A DNA stretch of 52,584 nucleotides from Nostoc favosum CHAB5714 (GTDB taxonomy: Bacteria > Cyanobacteriota > Cyanobacteriia > Cyanobacteriales > Nostocaceae). The translations under genes were made by a program, and so were the position numbers. The notes under the pieces were generated by a model, which searched no databases, was not told the DNA's origin, and worked only from the letters and a program-made list of their open reading frames with translations. Below are positions 7,650 through 16,178 of this stretch, in pieces; the first letter of the stretch is position 1; every line of letters starts with the position of its first letter. Location: positions 1 to 52,584 of the forward strand of contig NZ_JAIVFQ010000053.1 of assembly GCF_020829495.1 (NCBI RefSeq). The letters are read 5' to 3'.

Positions 7650-10600
7650 ATGACTGATTCAAAAAATCAACAGTTGTCAACATCTCCAAGTCCAATAATT
7701 AATGCTCAATCATCTCTACAAAGCATTGATCTGGCACAACCCAGTATTTCTGCTAGCGCCAGCTTGCTATCTCAAGGAGATGGACTCAAAGGCGAATACT
7801 ACGACAACATCGACTTCACCAACTTGAAGCAAACTCGCACAGATCCGACAGTCAACTTTAACTGGGAGCGTAGTACTCCAGATCCATCCATTGATCCAGA
7901 GACCTTCTCAGTGCGTTGGACAGGTCAGGTAGAAGCCAAGTACAGCGAGAATTACAACTTCTACACCACTACTGATGATGGTGTGCGGTTGTGGGTCAAC
8001 GATCAACTACTCATTGATAAGTTTGTCAATCAAGCGGCCAAAGAATACAGTGGGGCGATCGCACTGGTTGCAGGTCAAAAATACAATATTAAACTTGAGT
8101 ATTACGAAAATAAATCCGATGCCGTTTCTCAACTGGCTTGGTCAAGTTCCTCCCAAACCAAGGAAATCATTCCCCAGTCCCAACTTTATAGTGTAGCTAG
8201 TAATGGCAACGGACTCAAAGCAGAGTACTACGACAACATCGACTTCACCAACTTAAAGCAAACTCGCATAGATCCGACAGTCAACTTTAACTGGGGTCGT
8301 AGTACTCCAGATCCATCCATTGATCCAGAGACCTTCTCAGTGCGTTGGACAGGTAAGGTAGAAGCCAAGTACAGCGAGAATTACAACTTCTATACCACTA
8401 CTGATGATGGTGTGCGGTTGTGGGTCAACGATCAACTACTAATTGATAAGTTTGTCGATCAACCTGCCAGAGAATACAGTGGGGCGATCGCACTGGTTGC
8501 AGGTCAAAAATACGATATTAAACTTGAGTATTACGACAATTTGAGGAGTGCCGTTTCTCAACTGGCTTGGTCAAGTTCCTCCCAAACCAAGGAAATCATT
8601 CCCCAGTCCCAACTTTATAGTGTAGCTAGTAATGGCAACGGACTCAAAGGCGAATACTACGACAACATCGACTTCACCAACTTGAAGCAAACTCGCACAG
8701 ATCCGACAGTCAACTTTAACTGGGAGCGTAGTACTCCAGATCCATCCATTGATCCAGAGACTTTCTCAGTGCGTTGGACAGGTCAGGTAGAAGCTAAGTA
8801 CAGCGAGAATTACAACTTCTACACCACTACTGATGATGGTGTGCGGTTGTGGGTTAACGATCAACTACTCATTGATAAGTTTGTCGATCAACCTGCCAGA
8901 GAATACAGTGGCGCAATCGCACTGGTTGCAGGTCAAAAATACGATATTAAACTTGAGTATTACGACAATAAATTGGATGCCGTTTCTCAACTGGCTTGGT
9001 CAAGCTTTTCTCAAATCAAGGAAATCATTCCTCAATCCCAACTATATTCACCAGATATTCAGACCGCTATCACCTTAGGATCATCTTCCACGACTGTGAA
9101 CGAAGGTGCTGGTAGTGTGACCATAACGTTGTTGAAAACTGGTGATTTAAGCAGCACATCTTCAATCAAGTATGCAACCATAGCTGGTACTGCCACAGCA
9201 GGAGTTGACTACGGAAGTGAAGGCACCGAAAGCGCTGGAACACTTATTTTTGCGCCAGGACAAAGCAGCAGAGAGATATCCATTCCGATCAATGACGATT
9301 CCTTAGCAGAAGCAGATGAAACCTTTAGTTTCGTTATTGATCAGGCAGGGGGGGCAACACTAGGACTCCAAAGAACTATCGGAATTACGATTCAAGATAA
9401 CGATCGCTCAAGCCTCGATTTTACTCAGCCAGTAGTTAATGAGGGTGACGGTACTGCTACGGTGACAGTTACACGGGGTAACATTTCGGATGCTGCTAGC
9501 CTGGACTACATAACCGTGGATGGGACTGCTCAAGCTGGATCTGACTACCAGGCTGTATCTGGAACCTTAGCCTTTGCAGCCGGACAAGCCAGCAAGACCA
9601 TTTCTATCGCCCTTAAGAATGACACCGTTGGAGAGGTAAATGAAATATTTACTTTGAAGTTTAGTAACGCAGTTGGAGTGCAGCTAAATACTCAAGAGAC
9701 AACTATCACTATTATTGATGATGACAATGGTAACTTTGCTTTAGAGAGGGTAGCTTCTGGTTTGAATCAACCCACAGCTTTTGACTGGACATCTGACAGT
9801 AAGAGCATGTTCATTGCCCAGAAAAATGGGGTAGTGCGAGTATTGAACAACGGCACTTTATTATCAACACCATTTATCGATATTTCTAGCGAAGTTAATA
9901 ATACGCGCGATCGCGGTCTTTTAGGCATTGCCGTACATCCAGATTTTGGCAAAGCCACAAATCCCAAAAACTACGTTTACCTGTTGTATACCTACGATCC
10001 ACCAGAAACCAATCCAAACAACCCTAAAAACAATCCCAATAGCACATTAGACAATCCCGATCAGAATGGGAATCGGACTGCACGGCTAATTAGGGTAGAA
10101 GCTGATCCCAACACTAATTACACTACTGCTATTGCAGGCAGTGAAGTTGTGCTGCTGGGTACTAATGGCACTTGGGAGAATATTAGCCGCCCAGATGGAA
10201 ATAGCACAAATGTCTCACTTGGCTACGCACCATCAGGAATTCTTAACAAAGATACTGGTAAACCGTTTACCAGCTTAGAGGATTATCTCAATAATCTTGA
10301 TAAAGTCCAAAATCTCGAAAATTTTATAGCTAACGATAGTGAATCTCACTCAGTTGGTTCTGTGCGCTTTGGCACCGATGGTTCTCTGTTTGTGAGCTTA
10401 GGAGATGGCACTTCCTACAACGGAATAGATCCGCGATCAATTCGCGTCCAGGATGTCAATAATCTGTCCGGCAAGATGCTGCGGATTGATGCGATTACCG
10501 GTCAAGGCTTATCAAGTAATCCTTTTTACAACGGTGATCCTAATAGCAATAGTTCCAAAGTTTATAACTTAGGTTTGCGTAACCCCTTCCGTTTCACAAT

Positions 10601-11108
10601 TGATAAAAACACCAATACCCCCGTAATTGGTGATGTTGGCTACTATCTTTACGAAGAGGTAAATATCGGAAAACCAGGAGCTAACTTTGGCTGGCCGTTC
10701 TATGAAGGTGGCCTTGATGCAAATGGCAATATCGTCAGCCTGAAACAGCGAAGCTATTCTAACCTAGATGCAGCAAAAGACTTCTATAGTAGTGGCACAA
10801 CTGTTACAGCACCAGCTTACACTTACAAGCATACTGGTTCTAATTCGATTACTATGGGTGACTTTTACACAGGCAGTACTTTCCCCTCAATCTATCAAGG
10901 TGCCTTATTCGTTGGTGATTTCAGTTTAGGAACTATCGATGCTTTGACATTCGATAGTCAGGGCCAACTTGTCTCAGTTAAGCGGTTTACTTCCCAGGAA
11001 GACAGACCAAATTTAGGAGTGCCTGTACAAATCACCACTGGAAAGGATGGTAATCTGTACTACGCAAACTTGACCGGGGGTGAGATTGATCGCTTCCGAC
11101 CTATTTAG
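7650..11108 (+). CDS. PA14 x3 / Calx-beta x2 / glucose-sorbosone dehydrogenase fusion protein
   Basis: This 1152-residue protein begins with a Ser/Gln-rich leader without a signal peptide. Three near-identical PA14 domains of 143 residues each follow (about 45-187, 188-330, 331-470), with Gly-Leu-Lys-Gly-Glu-Tyr-Tyr-Asp and Thr-Thr-Asp-Asp-Gly-Val-Arg-Leu-Trp. Two Calx-beta domains follow (about 470-585 and 587-693; Val-Asn-Glu-Gly and Gly-Thr-Ala-x-Ala-Gly-x-Asp-Tyr). A six-bladed GSDH/PQQ-type propeller occupies 695-1152 (Gly-Leu-Leu-Gly-Ile-Ala-Val-His-Pro, Leu-Gly-Asp-Gly, Gly-Leu-Arg-Asn-Pro-Phe-Arg). PA14 domains bind carbohydrate and Calx-beta domains bind calcium. The absent N-terminal signal suggests type I-like export. 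The oxidised substrate, probably a sugar, is inferred. Confidence 0.88.
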   Translation: MTDSKNQQLSTSPSPIINAQSSLQSIDLAQPSISASASLLSQGDGLKGEYYDNIDFTNLKQTRTDPTVNFNWERSTPDPSIDPETFSVRWTGQVEAKYSENYNFYTTTDDGVRLWVNDQLLIDKFVNQAAKEYSGAIALVAGQKYNIKLEYYENKSDAVSQLAWSSSSQTKEIIPQSQLYSVASNGNGLKAEYYDNIDFTNLKQTRIDPTVNFNWGRSTPDPSIDPETFSVRWTGKVEAKYSENYNFYTTTDDGVRLWVNDQLLIDKFVDQPAREYSGAIALVAGQKYDIKLEYYDNLRSAVSQLAWSSSSQTKEIIPQSQLYSVASNGNGLKGEYYDNIDFTNLKQTRTDPTVNFNWERSTPDPSIDPETFSVRWTGQVEAKYSENYNFYTTTDDGVRLWVNDQLLIDKFVDQPAREYSGAIALVAGQKYDIKLEYYDNKLDAVSQLAWSSFSQIKEIIPQSQLYSPDIQTAITLGSSSTTVNEGAGSVTITLLKTGDLSSTSSIKYATIAGTATAGVDYGSEGTESAGTLIFAPGQSSREISIPINDDSLAEADETFSFVIDQAGGATLGLQRTIGITIQDNDRSSLDFTQPVVNEGDGTATVTVTRGNISDAASLDYITVDGTAQAGSDYQAVSGTLAFAAGQASKTISIALKNDTVGEVNEIFTLKFSNAVGVQLNTQETTITIIDDDNGNFALERVASGLNQPTAFDWTSDSKSMFIAQKNGVVRVLNNGTLLSTPFIDISSEVNNTRDRGLLGIAVHPDFGKATNPKNYVYLLYTYDPPETNPNNPKNNPNSTLDNPDQNGNRTARLIRVEADPNTNYTTAIAGSEVVLLGTNGTWENISRPDGNSTNVSLGYAPSGILNKDTGKPFTSLEDYLNNLDKVQNLENFIANDSESHSVGSVRFGTDGSLFVSLGDGTSYNGIDPRSIRVQDVNNLSGKMLRIDAITGQGLSSNPFYNGDPNSNSSKVYNLGLRNPFRFTIDKNTNTPVIGDVGYYLYEEVNIGKPGANFGWPFYEGGLDANGNIVSLKQRSYSNLDAAKDFYSSGTTVTAPAYTYKHTGSNSITMGDFYTGSTFPSIYQGALFVGDFSLGTIDALTFDSQGQLVSVKRFTSQEDRPNLGVPVQITTGKDGNLYYANLTGGEIDRFRPI
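7782..9050 (+). repeat. three 429-bp tandem repeats encoding PA14 domains
   Basis: GGACTCAAAG-type unit starts occur at 7782, 8211 and 8640, exactly 429 bases apart. The units differ by scattered substitutions, mostly near the unit ends and toward the end of the third, so the array arose by recent in-frame duplication or is kept uniform by gene conversion. Confidence 0.95.
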
Positions 11109-11347
11109 ATAACAATTATTAGTTATCAGTTTAGGACTTACGCATTGACAAGAAATAAAAAATATGCATTAAGGTTAAAAACCATATCTTTCGTAAGGGC
11201 ACAGCATGGTCTATTTACGATCGCAGGATAATTAAGAAAAGCCTGAAAACTTCCTCAAGATAGGTAATGCACATCACGATGCATTTGTACAGTGCGTAAG
11301 TCCTACAGTTATCAGTGAACAGTCAGACAACTGTTCACTGATTTTGG
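11109..11347. mobile_element. inverted-repeat element TAGGACTTACGCA (11132-11305)
   Basis: TAGGACTTACGCA at 11132 and TGCGTAAGTCCTA ending at 11305 are perfect inverted repeats about 174 bp apart. AGTTATCAGT occurs just outside both ends and may be the target duplication, although this word is itself common in cyanobacterial spacers. No frame inside is coding-like. It fills the convergent spacer between the PA14 protein and the flavoprotein. Confidence 0.6.
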
Positions 11348-12898
11348 TTAAGATAACTTTGTTAAAAATCCCAACAATTTTTTGGTATTTGATGTCAGGA
11401 GGGTTCGACGATAAGCATCAGCTGCTTTTTTAATAGCTTCGGCTTGAGTGGGATAAGGATGAATTACATTGCTTAACTTGCTCAAACCGATTTTATTCAC
11501 CATTGCCGTAGTTACAACTGATATCATCTCACCCGCGTGACTGGCGACAATCGTTGCACCGATAATTTCATCAGACCCCTTTTTATGGTGGATTTTGAGA
11601 AATCCTGATTCTTCACCATCTGCGATCGCTCGGTCTACACTACTAAAAGGTATGTTGATGGTCGTCACCTCAATACCCAATTTCTGCGCCTCGTGTTCGT
11701 ACAACCCTACATGGGCAATTTCTGGGTCAGTATAAGTTACCCACGGCATCACCAGACTACTGAGTTTCGAGCGTCCTATGCCAAAGGGAGAAAACAGCGT
11801 ATTCTTAATCACAATCCGCGCCGCAGCATCAGCAGCATGGGTAAACTTCCAGTTCATGCAGATATCACCAGCTGCATAAATTTTGGAATTCGTCGTCTGG
11901 AGATAATCATTTACCTTCACACCTTGGCGCAAGTCATATTCTACACCCACTGCTTCTAAATTCAAACTTTCGACATTTGGCGATCGCCCCGCACCGACTA
12001 AAATTTCATCTACTGTCACCGAATCTCGATGACCATTGGAGGAAAAGTAAAGCCGTTTCCCCTCGGTAACAGTTACCACTTCTTCCAACTTGGAATTCAG
12101 CACCACCCGAATTCCTTCGCTAATCAAAACCTTTTGCAGAATTTTGGCAGCCTCAGCATCTTCTTTATTCAAAAGATGAGAACCGCTATGGAAAAGTACC
12201 ACCTCAGAACCCAAACGCCGGAAAGCTTGCGCCAATTCGCAACCAATGGGGCCGCCACCAATCACCGCTAAACGTTCCGGTCGTTGAATCAGAGAAAAAA
12301 CCGTCTCATTAGTTAGATAACCCGCCTTTTCAATTCCCGGAATCGACAATTGTGCAGCTCTTGTGCCTGTAGCAATTACAGCTTTTTTAAACCGGAGGGT
12401 TTTGTCGCCAACTTCCACGGTATTTTTAGTTGCAAATCGACCGCTACCCAAAAAGACATCTACACCCAAGTTTTGAAACCGCTCCGCCGAGTCGTTATGG
12501 CTGATACCAGCTCTTACCCGCCGCATCCTTGCCATGACTTTGGGAAAATCAACATCAATATTAGGTTGGGGAATATTAACTCCCAAGTTTTGAGCATCCC
12601 AGATTTCGCCAACAACGCGAGCAGACCGAATAATAGTTTTAGATGGTACACAACCAAGATTTAAGCAATCTCCACCCATGAGATGCTTTTCAATCAACGC
12701 CACTTTTAAACCCAAATCCAAACCCGCAGCACCCGCAGCCACCACTAATCCCGCCGTACCAGCACCAATTACTACCAAATCGTAAACATCGGCAGGTTGA
12801 GGATTAACCCAATTTGGCGGATGGACGTAAGACACCAACTTTTGGTTATACTCATCCATTGGGCGAACCGTAACTCTCTCTAAATCTGAATTGGTCAT
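11348..12898 (-). CDS. FAD-dependent pyridine nucleotide-disulfide oxidoreductase (mercuric reductase/dihydrolipoamide dehydrogenase-like)
   Basis: A 516-residue class I flavin disulfide reductase. The FAD motif Gly-Ala-Gly-Thr-Ala-Gly lies at about 45-50. The redox pair is Gly-Gly-Asp-Cys78-Leu-Asn-Leu-Gly-Cys83-Val-Pro-Ser-Lys. A second Rossmann motif (Gly-Gly-Gly-Pro-Ile-Gly-Cys-Glu) binds NAD(P)H. The dimer domain carries His-Pro-Tyr-Pro-Thr-Gln-Ala-Glu, equivalent to the catalytic His-x-x-Pro-Thr of the family. About 35 extra N-terminal residues precede the FAD domain. There is no MerA heavy-metal domain, no C-terminal Cys pair and no mer genes nearby, so mercury reduction is unlikely. 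It is probably a cyanobacterial thiol or quinone reductase of unknown substrate. Confidence 0.85.
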   Translation of the reverse strand: MTNSDLERVTVRPMDEYNQKLVSYVHPPNWVNPQPADVYDLVVIGAGTAGLVVAAGAAGLDLGLKVALIEKHLMGGDCLNLGCVPSKTIIRSARVVGEIWDAQNLGVNIPQPNIDVDFPKVMARMRRVRAGISHNDSAERFQNLGVDVFLGSGRFATKNTVEVGDKTLRFKKAVIATGTRAAQLSIPGIEKAGYLTNETVFSLIQRPERLAVIGGGPIGCELAQAFRRLGSEVVLFHSGSHLLNKEDAEAAKILQKVLISEGIRVVLNSKLEEVVTVTEGKRLYFSSNGHRDSVTVDEILVGAGRSPNVESLNLEAVGVEYDLRQGVKVNDYLQTTNSKIYAAGDICMNWKFTHAADAAARIVIKNTLFSPFGIGRSKLSSLVMPWVTYTDPEIAHVGLYEHEAQKLGIEVTTINIPFSSVDRAIADGEESGFLKIHHKKGSDEIIGATIVASHAGEMISVVTTAMVNKIGLSKLSNVIHPYPTQAEAIKKAADAYRRTLLTSNTKKLLGFLTKLS

Positions 12899-13251
12899 TG
12901 GCGAAACCTCTTTTAAGAATTGAAAATACTAAATTCACTTGAGCTAACTTTTCACTCTTATCTAGAAAACCTCATCCCCAACTCCTCTCCCCTTTTTAAG
13001 CTATGCATTAGTCACATCTTTCTTAATATTGCTGTAAATAAGTCAGGAAAAGGATTGTACAACAAGGTGATATGCAGAGACTTGACAAAACCAGAAGAAT
13101 GTGAATAAGAAAAATTTTCTAGGCGATCGCTAACTACAAACTAGAGAATTTGAGTGGAGTAGTTTCTAGCTTGCGGGGGATCTAAAAGTGCCTAGAGTCA
13201 CAGTGAAAAACTTTTCAAACAACCTCTCAGGTACAAATTACGGATTACGAA
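12899..13251. other. spacer with decayed MITE end
   Basis: No gene is seen; an open frame at 12920-13108 is not coding-like. Bases 13174-13227 match the right end of the element at 6903-7066 (GGGGGATCTA...CTTTTCAAACAACCTCT). An AATTACGAATTA-type word follows immediately before the dehydrogenase stop. Confidence 0.55.
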
Positions 13252-14361
13252 TTAGAAAGTCACCACACTCCGAATTGATTCACCTTTGTGCATCAATTCA
13301 AAAGCATCATTAATTTGCTCAATGGGCATTACATGGGTAATCAAATCATCAATATTTATCTTACCTTCCATATACCAATCAACAATTTTCGGCACATCTG
13401 TACGTCCTCTAGCGCCACCGAATGCTGAACCTTTCCAAACGCGCCCAGTTACTAGTTGAAAAGGACGAGTACTGATTTCTTGTCCAGCACCAGCAACACC
13501 AATAATCACACTGACGCCCCAACCTTTATGGCAGCATTCTAATGCTTGACGCATAATTTTGACATGACCGATACATTCAAAACTGTAATCAGCGCCGCCT
13601 TTTGTTAAATCAACCAGATAGGGAACTAAATCACCCTCTACTTCCTGGGGATTGACAAAATGCGTCATGCCAAACTTTTGGCCTAAAGCGCGTTTGTTGG
13701 GATTAATATCCACCCCGACAATCATATTTGCCCCTACCATCCGTGCTGCTTGGATGACATTTAAACCAATACCACCCAAGCCGAAAACCACAACATTTGC
13801 TCCCGGTTCTACTTTGGCAGTATTGATGACTGCACCAACACCAGTAGTCACCCCACAGCCAATGTAACAAACCTTATCAAATGGCGCGTCTTCCCGAATT
13901 TTTGCCAAGGCGATTTCTGGCAGCACCGTATAGTTGGCAAAAGTGGATGTACCCATATAATGATGAATCATTTGCCCATCAATGCTAAAGCGACTAGTGC
14001 CATCGGGCATGACACCGCGTCCTTGAGTTAAGCGAATGGCTTGACAAAGATTAGTTTTGAAACTTAGACAATATTCGCACTGGCGGCATTCGGGAGTGTA
14101 TAGGGGAATTACATGATCCCCTGGTTTGAGACTGGTGACACCAGCGCCTACCTCCACTACCACACCAGCGCCTTCATGCCCCAAAATTGCCGGAAACAAA
14201 CCTTCGGGATCGTCACCAGATAGGGTAAAGGCGTCGGTATGGCAAACCCCGCTTGCTTTCACCTCAACTAACACTTCGCCAGCTTGTGGCCCCGATAGTT
14301 GAACGGTTTCAATTGTCAACGGCTTACCTGCGCTGTAAGCTACTGCTGCTTTAATTTGCAA
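13252..14361 (-). CDS. frmA: S-(hydroxymethyl)glutathione dehydrogenase / class III alcohol dehydrogenase
   Basis: The 369-residue enzyme oxidises S-hydroxymethylglutathione, formed from formaldehyde and glutathione, to S-formylglutathione with NAD+. Catalytic zinc ligands Cys40, His62 (Gly-His-Glu-Gly-Ala-Gly) and Cys169 are visible, as are the structural zinc cysteines Cys92, Cys95, Cys98 and Cys106. The coenzyme motif Gly-Leu-Gly-Gly-Ile-Gly follows, then Gly-Val-Asp-Ile-Asn. The length is normal for class III ADH. The next enzyme of the pathway, S-formylglutathione hydrolase, is at 30109-30951 rather than adjacent. The gene stands alone upstream of the tnpB element. Confidence 0.95.
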   Translation of the reverse strand: MQIKAAVAYSAGKPLTIETVQLSGPQAGEVLVEVKASGVCHTDAFTLSGDDPEGLFPAILGHEGAGVVVEVGAGVTSLKPGDHVIPLYTPECRQCEYCLSFKTNLCQAIRLTQGRGVMPDGTSRFSIDGQMIHHYMGTSTFANYTVLPEIALAKIREDAPFDKVCYIGCGVTTGVGAVINTAKVEPGANVVVFGLGGIGLNVIQAARMVGANMIVGVDINPNKRALGQKFGMTHFVNPQEVEGDLVPYLVDLTKGGADYSFECIGHVKIMRQALECCHKGWGVSVIIGVAGAGQEISTRPFQLVTGRVWKGSAFGGARGRTDVPKIVDWYMEGKINIDDLITHVMPIEQINDAFELMHKGESIRSVVTF

Positions 14362-14786
14362 CTTCAGCCCTCCTATATAGTTTTGTCAATGGGCTTATTT
14401 GAGTTTATATCGGGGAGTGCTTTAAGAGCATGGGGCATTGATTATTCCTCTTGTCCCCAGGCTCCTCATAGCATTGAGGGCATGATACACTTTTGTATCA
14501 CTTAATCGTATTCAGGACTGACGCAAAAATCGCCAAAAGCTTAATTTATCGAACCGCCTTCTGGTGCGTTGGCTTCCGCCAACGCGCAGCGTCTCGTTGG
14601 CGTAGCCTCTCGTAGAGAAGAGACAGGAAAAAGATGTACGATAGATAGCGCCACAAAGAGCGAGTCAGACGCTCAAGGATTCGCTACCGCTACGCTATCG
14701 AGCGTCGCAGTAGCCAAACATTTTATTTATGCTGTTACTGCAATATATATATAATAGTAATAGGTCGATGTTTGGGAGAAGTATAG
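14362..14786. other. spacer with small dispersed repeats upstream of tnpB
   Basis: Contains GC-rich small dispersed palindromes at about 14560-14710 (TGGCTTCCGCCAACGCG, CGTAGCCTCTCGTAGAG, and GCTACCGCTACGCTATCGAGCGT types) and an AT-rich ATATATATAATAG stretch at 14741-14755 just before tnpB. The left end of the tnpB element should lie in the last 50-100 bases, but its boundary is not evident. Confidence 0.55.
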
Positions 14787-16037
14787 ATGAGACGGCAAGC
14801 CGTAAAGGTCAGGATATACCCCACTGATGAGCAGGTTAAAATACTTGCAGAACATTTTGGTTGTGCACGTTGGTGGTGGAATCATGGTTTGAATAAATGT
14901 ATCGAAACCTATAAAGCAACTGGTAAAAGCTTGTCTCAGTCTGGTCTAAATTCTTTATTGCCAGCGCTCAAAAAAGATAAGGAGACTGAATGGTTGGGTG
15001 AATGTTATTCACAGATTTTGCAATCTGTGAGTCTTAATCTGAGCCGTGCGTATCAAAACTTTTTTGATGGTAAAGCAAAATATCCAAGATTCAAATCAAA
15101 GCATCATCGTCAATCAATTCAGTATCCGCAGAAAGTGAAGCAGGTTGATGAATGCTTGAAGTTCCCCGGTAAATTGAGTATAGTCAAAGCCAAAATACAC
15201 CGACCTCTTGATGGAACTATCAAAACTGTCACTGTTAGTAAATGCCCATCGGGTAAGTACTATGCTTCTGTGTTGATGGAATATGAAAGCGAAGTAGCGT
15301 CTTTGACAGGAGAGGGTGAGCATCCAATATCAAATGCCAATGGCAAGGTTATTGGAATTGATTTGGGCATCAAAGATTTTGCAATTACTTATGATGGCAA
15401 GAAAGTTTCTAAGTATCCAAACCCCAAACACTTAGCCAAATATGAGAAGAAATTAGCCAAAAAACAAAGCATTGCTGCACGTAAAGTAAAAGGCAGTAAT
15501 CGACGTAAAAAGATAAACAAAATTGTCGCTAGGGTATATGAACAAGTTAGCAATGTCCGCCAAGATTACTTACACAAACTGTCTAGAAAGATAGTTGATA
15601 ACAACCAAGTGGTAGTAGTCGAGAACTTAAATGTCTTGGGCATGGTTCGTAACCACAAACTAGCAAAAGCAATTTCTGATATAGGATGGGGAACCTTCGT
15701 CAATTTCTTAGGTTACAAATTAGAACGTGACGGCGGGAAGTTGGTAGAAATAAATCGATGGTTCCCCAGTTCCAAACTTTGCTCTAATTGTCATTATCAA
15801 ATATCGGAACTACCGCTAGATGTAAGGACTTGGATTTGCCCAAGTTGTGGGACTCATCATGATAGAGATGGCAATGCTGCAATAAATATTAGAGCAGAAG
15901 GTATCAGAATGCTGTCCTCCTCTGGAACGGGGGAGGCTAACGCCAATGGAGAGGAAGTAAGACCAATTCGAGGACGCAAGTCTAAGATGCGGCATTCCTC
16001 CGTGAAGTTGGAAGCCCCAGCCTCTAGCAATGCTTAG
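14787..16037 (+). CDS. tnpB: RNA-guided endonuclease TnpB (IS200/IS605-type)
   Basis: A full-length 416-residue TnpB, the transposon-encoded ancestor of Cas12. It has an N-terminal helix-turn-helix (OrfB_HTH), a RuvC-like nuclease with Asp192 (Gly-Ile-Asp-Leu-Gly), Glu279 (Val-Glu-Asn-Leu) and Asp361 (Asp-Arg-Asp-Gly-Asn-Ala-Ala), and a zinc ribbon with Cys-Ser-Asn-Cys and Cys-Pro-Ser-Cys. These positions almost match the catalytic Asp191/Glu278/Asp361 known from ISDra2 TnpB. No frame is broken and all catalytic residues are present, so it may be active. No tnpA accompanies it, making it a solo tnpB element needing a transposase in trans. Confidence 0.93.
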   Translation: MRRQAVKVRIYPTDEQVKILAEHFGCARWWWNHGLNKCIETYKATGKSLSQSGLNSLLPALKKDKETEWLGECYSQILQSVSLNLSRAYQNFFDGKAKYPRFKSKHHRQSIQYPQKVKQVDECLKFPGKLSIVKAKIHRPLDGTIKTVTVSKCPSGKYYASVLMEYESEVASLTGEGEHPISNANGKVIGIDLGIKDFAITYDGKKVSKYPNPKHLAKYEKKLAKKQSIAARKVKGSNRRKKINKIVARVYEQVSNVRQDYLHKLSRKIVDNNQVVVVENLNVLGMVRNHKLAKAISDIGWGTFVNFLGYKLERDGGKLVEINRWFPSSKLCSNCHYQISELPLDVRTWICPSCGTHHDRDGNAAINIRAEGIRMLSSSGTGEANANGEEVRPIRGRKSKMRHSSVKLEAPASSNA

Positions 16038-16051
16038 GTGGGGTAGTTCAC
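15925..16051 (+). ncRNA. probable omega-RNA / right end of tnpB element
   Basis: The 3' end of tnpB and the 14 bases after its stop contain GAAGCCCCA, a GCCTCTAGCAATGCTTAGG stem-loop and TGGGGTAGTTCAC ending at 16051. The window's right edge (52442-52500, minus strand) ends with the same frame: GGAAGCCC, a different short stem-loop, then GGGTAGTTCAC. Conservation of ends around a changed loop fits a structured guide RNA scaffold. By analogy with ISDra2 the guide would be read from genomic DNA starting at 16052. Confidence 0.6.
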
Positions 16052-16178
16052 AATATCATTCTCTAGCTAGATTGGTTAAAGGCGGCAACAGCTGTTTTGA
16101 CAACGATGTAAACTGGATATCAGCAGCAATCCCCAAATAATTTGTCCACCCCTCGATTAATACACTTTGTCACAGCTT

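Noticed and set aside
11348..12898. Mercuric reductase
   Set aside because: No N-terminal metal-binding domain, no C-terminal Cys pair, and no mer neighbours; kept as a generic disulfide oxidoreductase.
12920..13108. 62-residue frame in the spacer after the flavoprotein gene
   Set aside because: AT-driven composition, no ribosome site and no recognisable motif.
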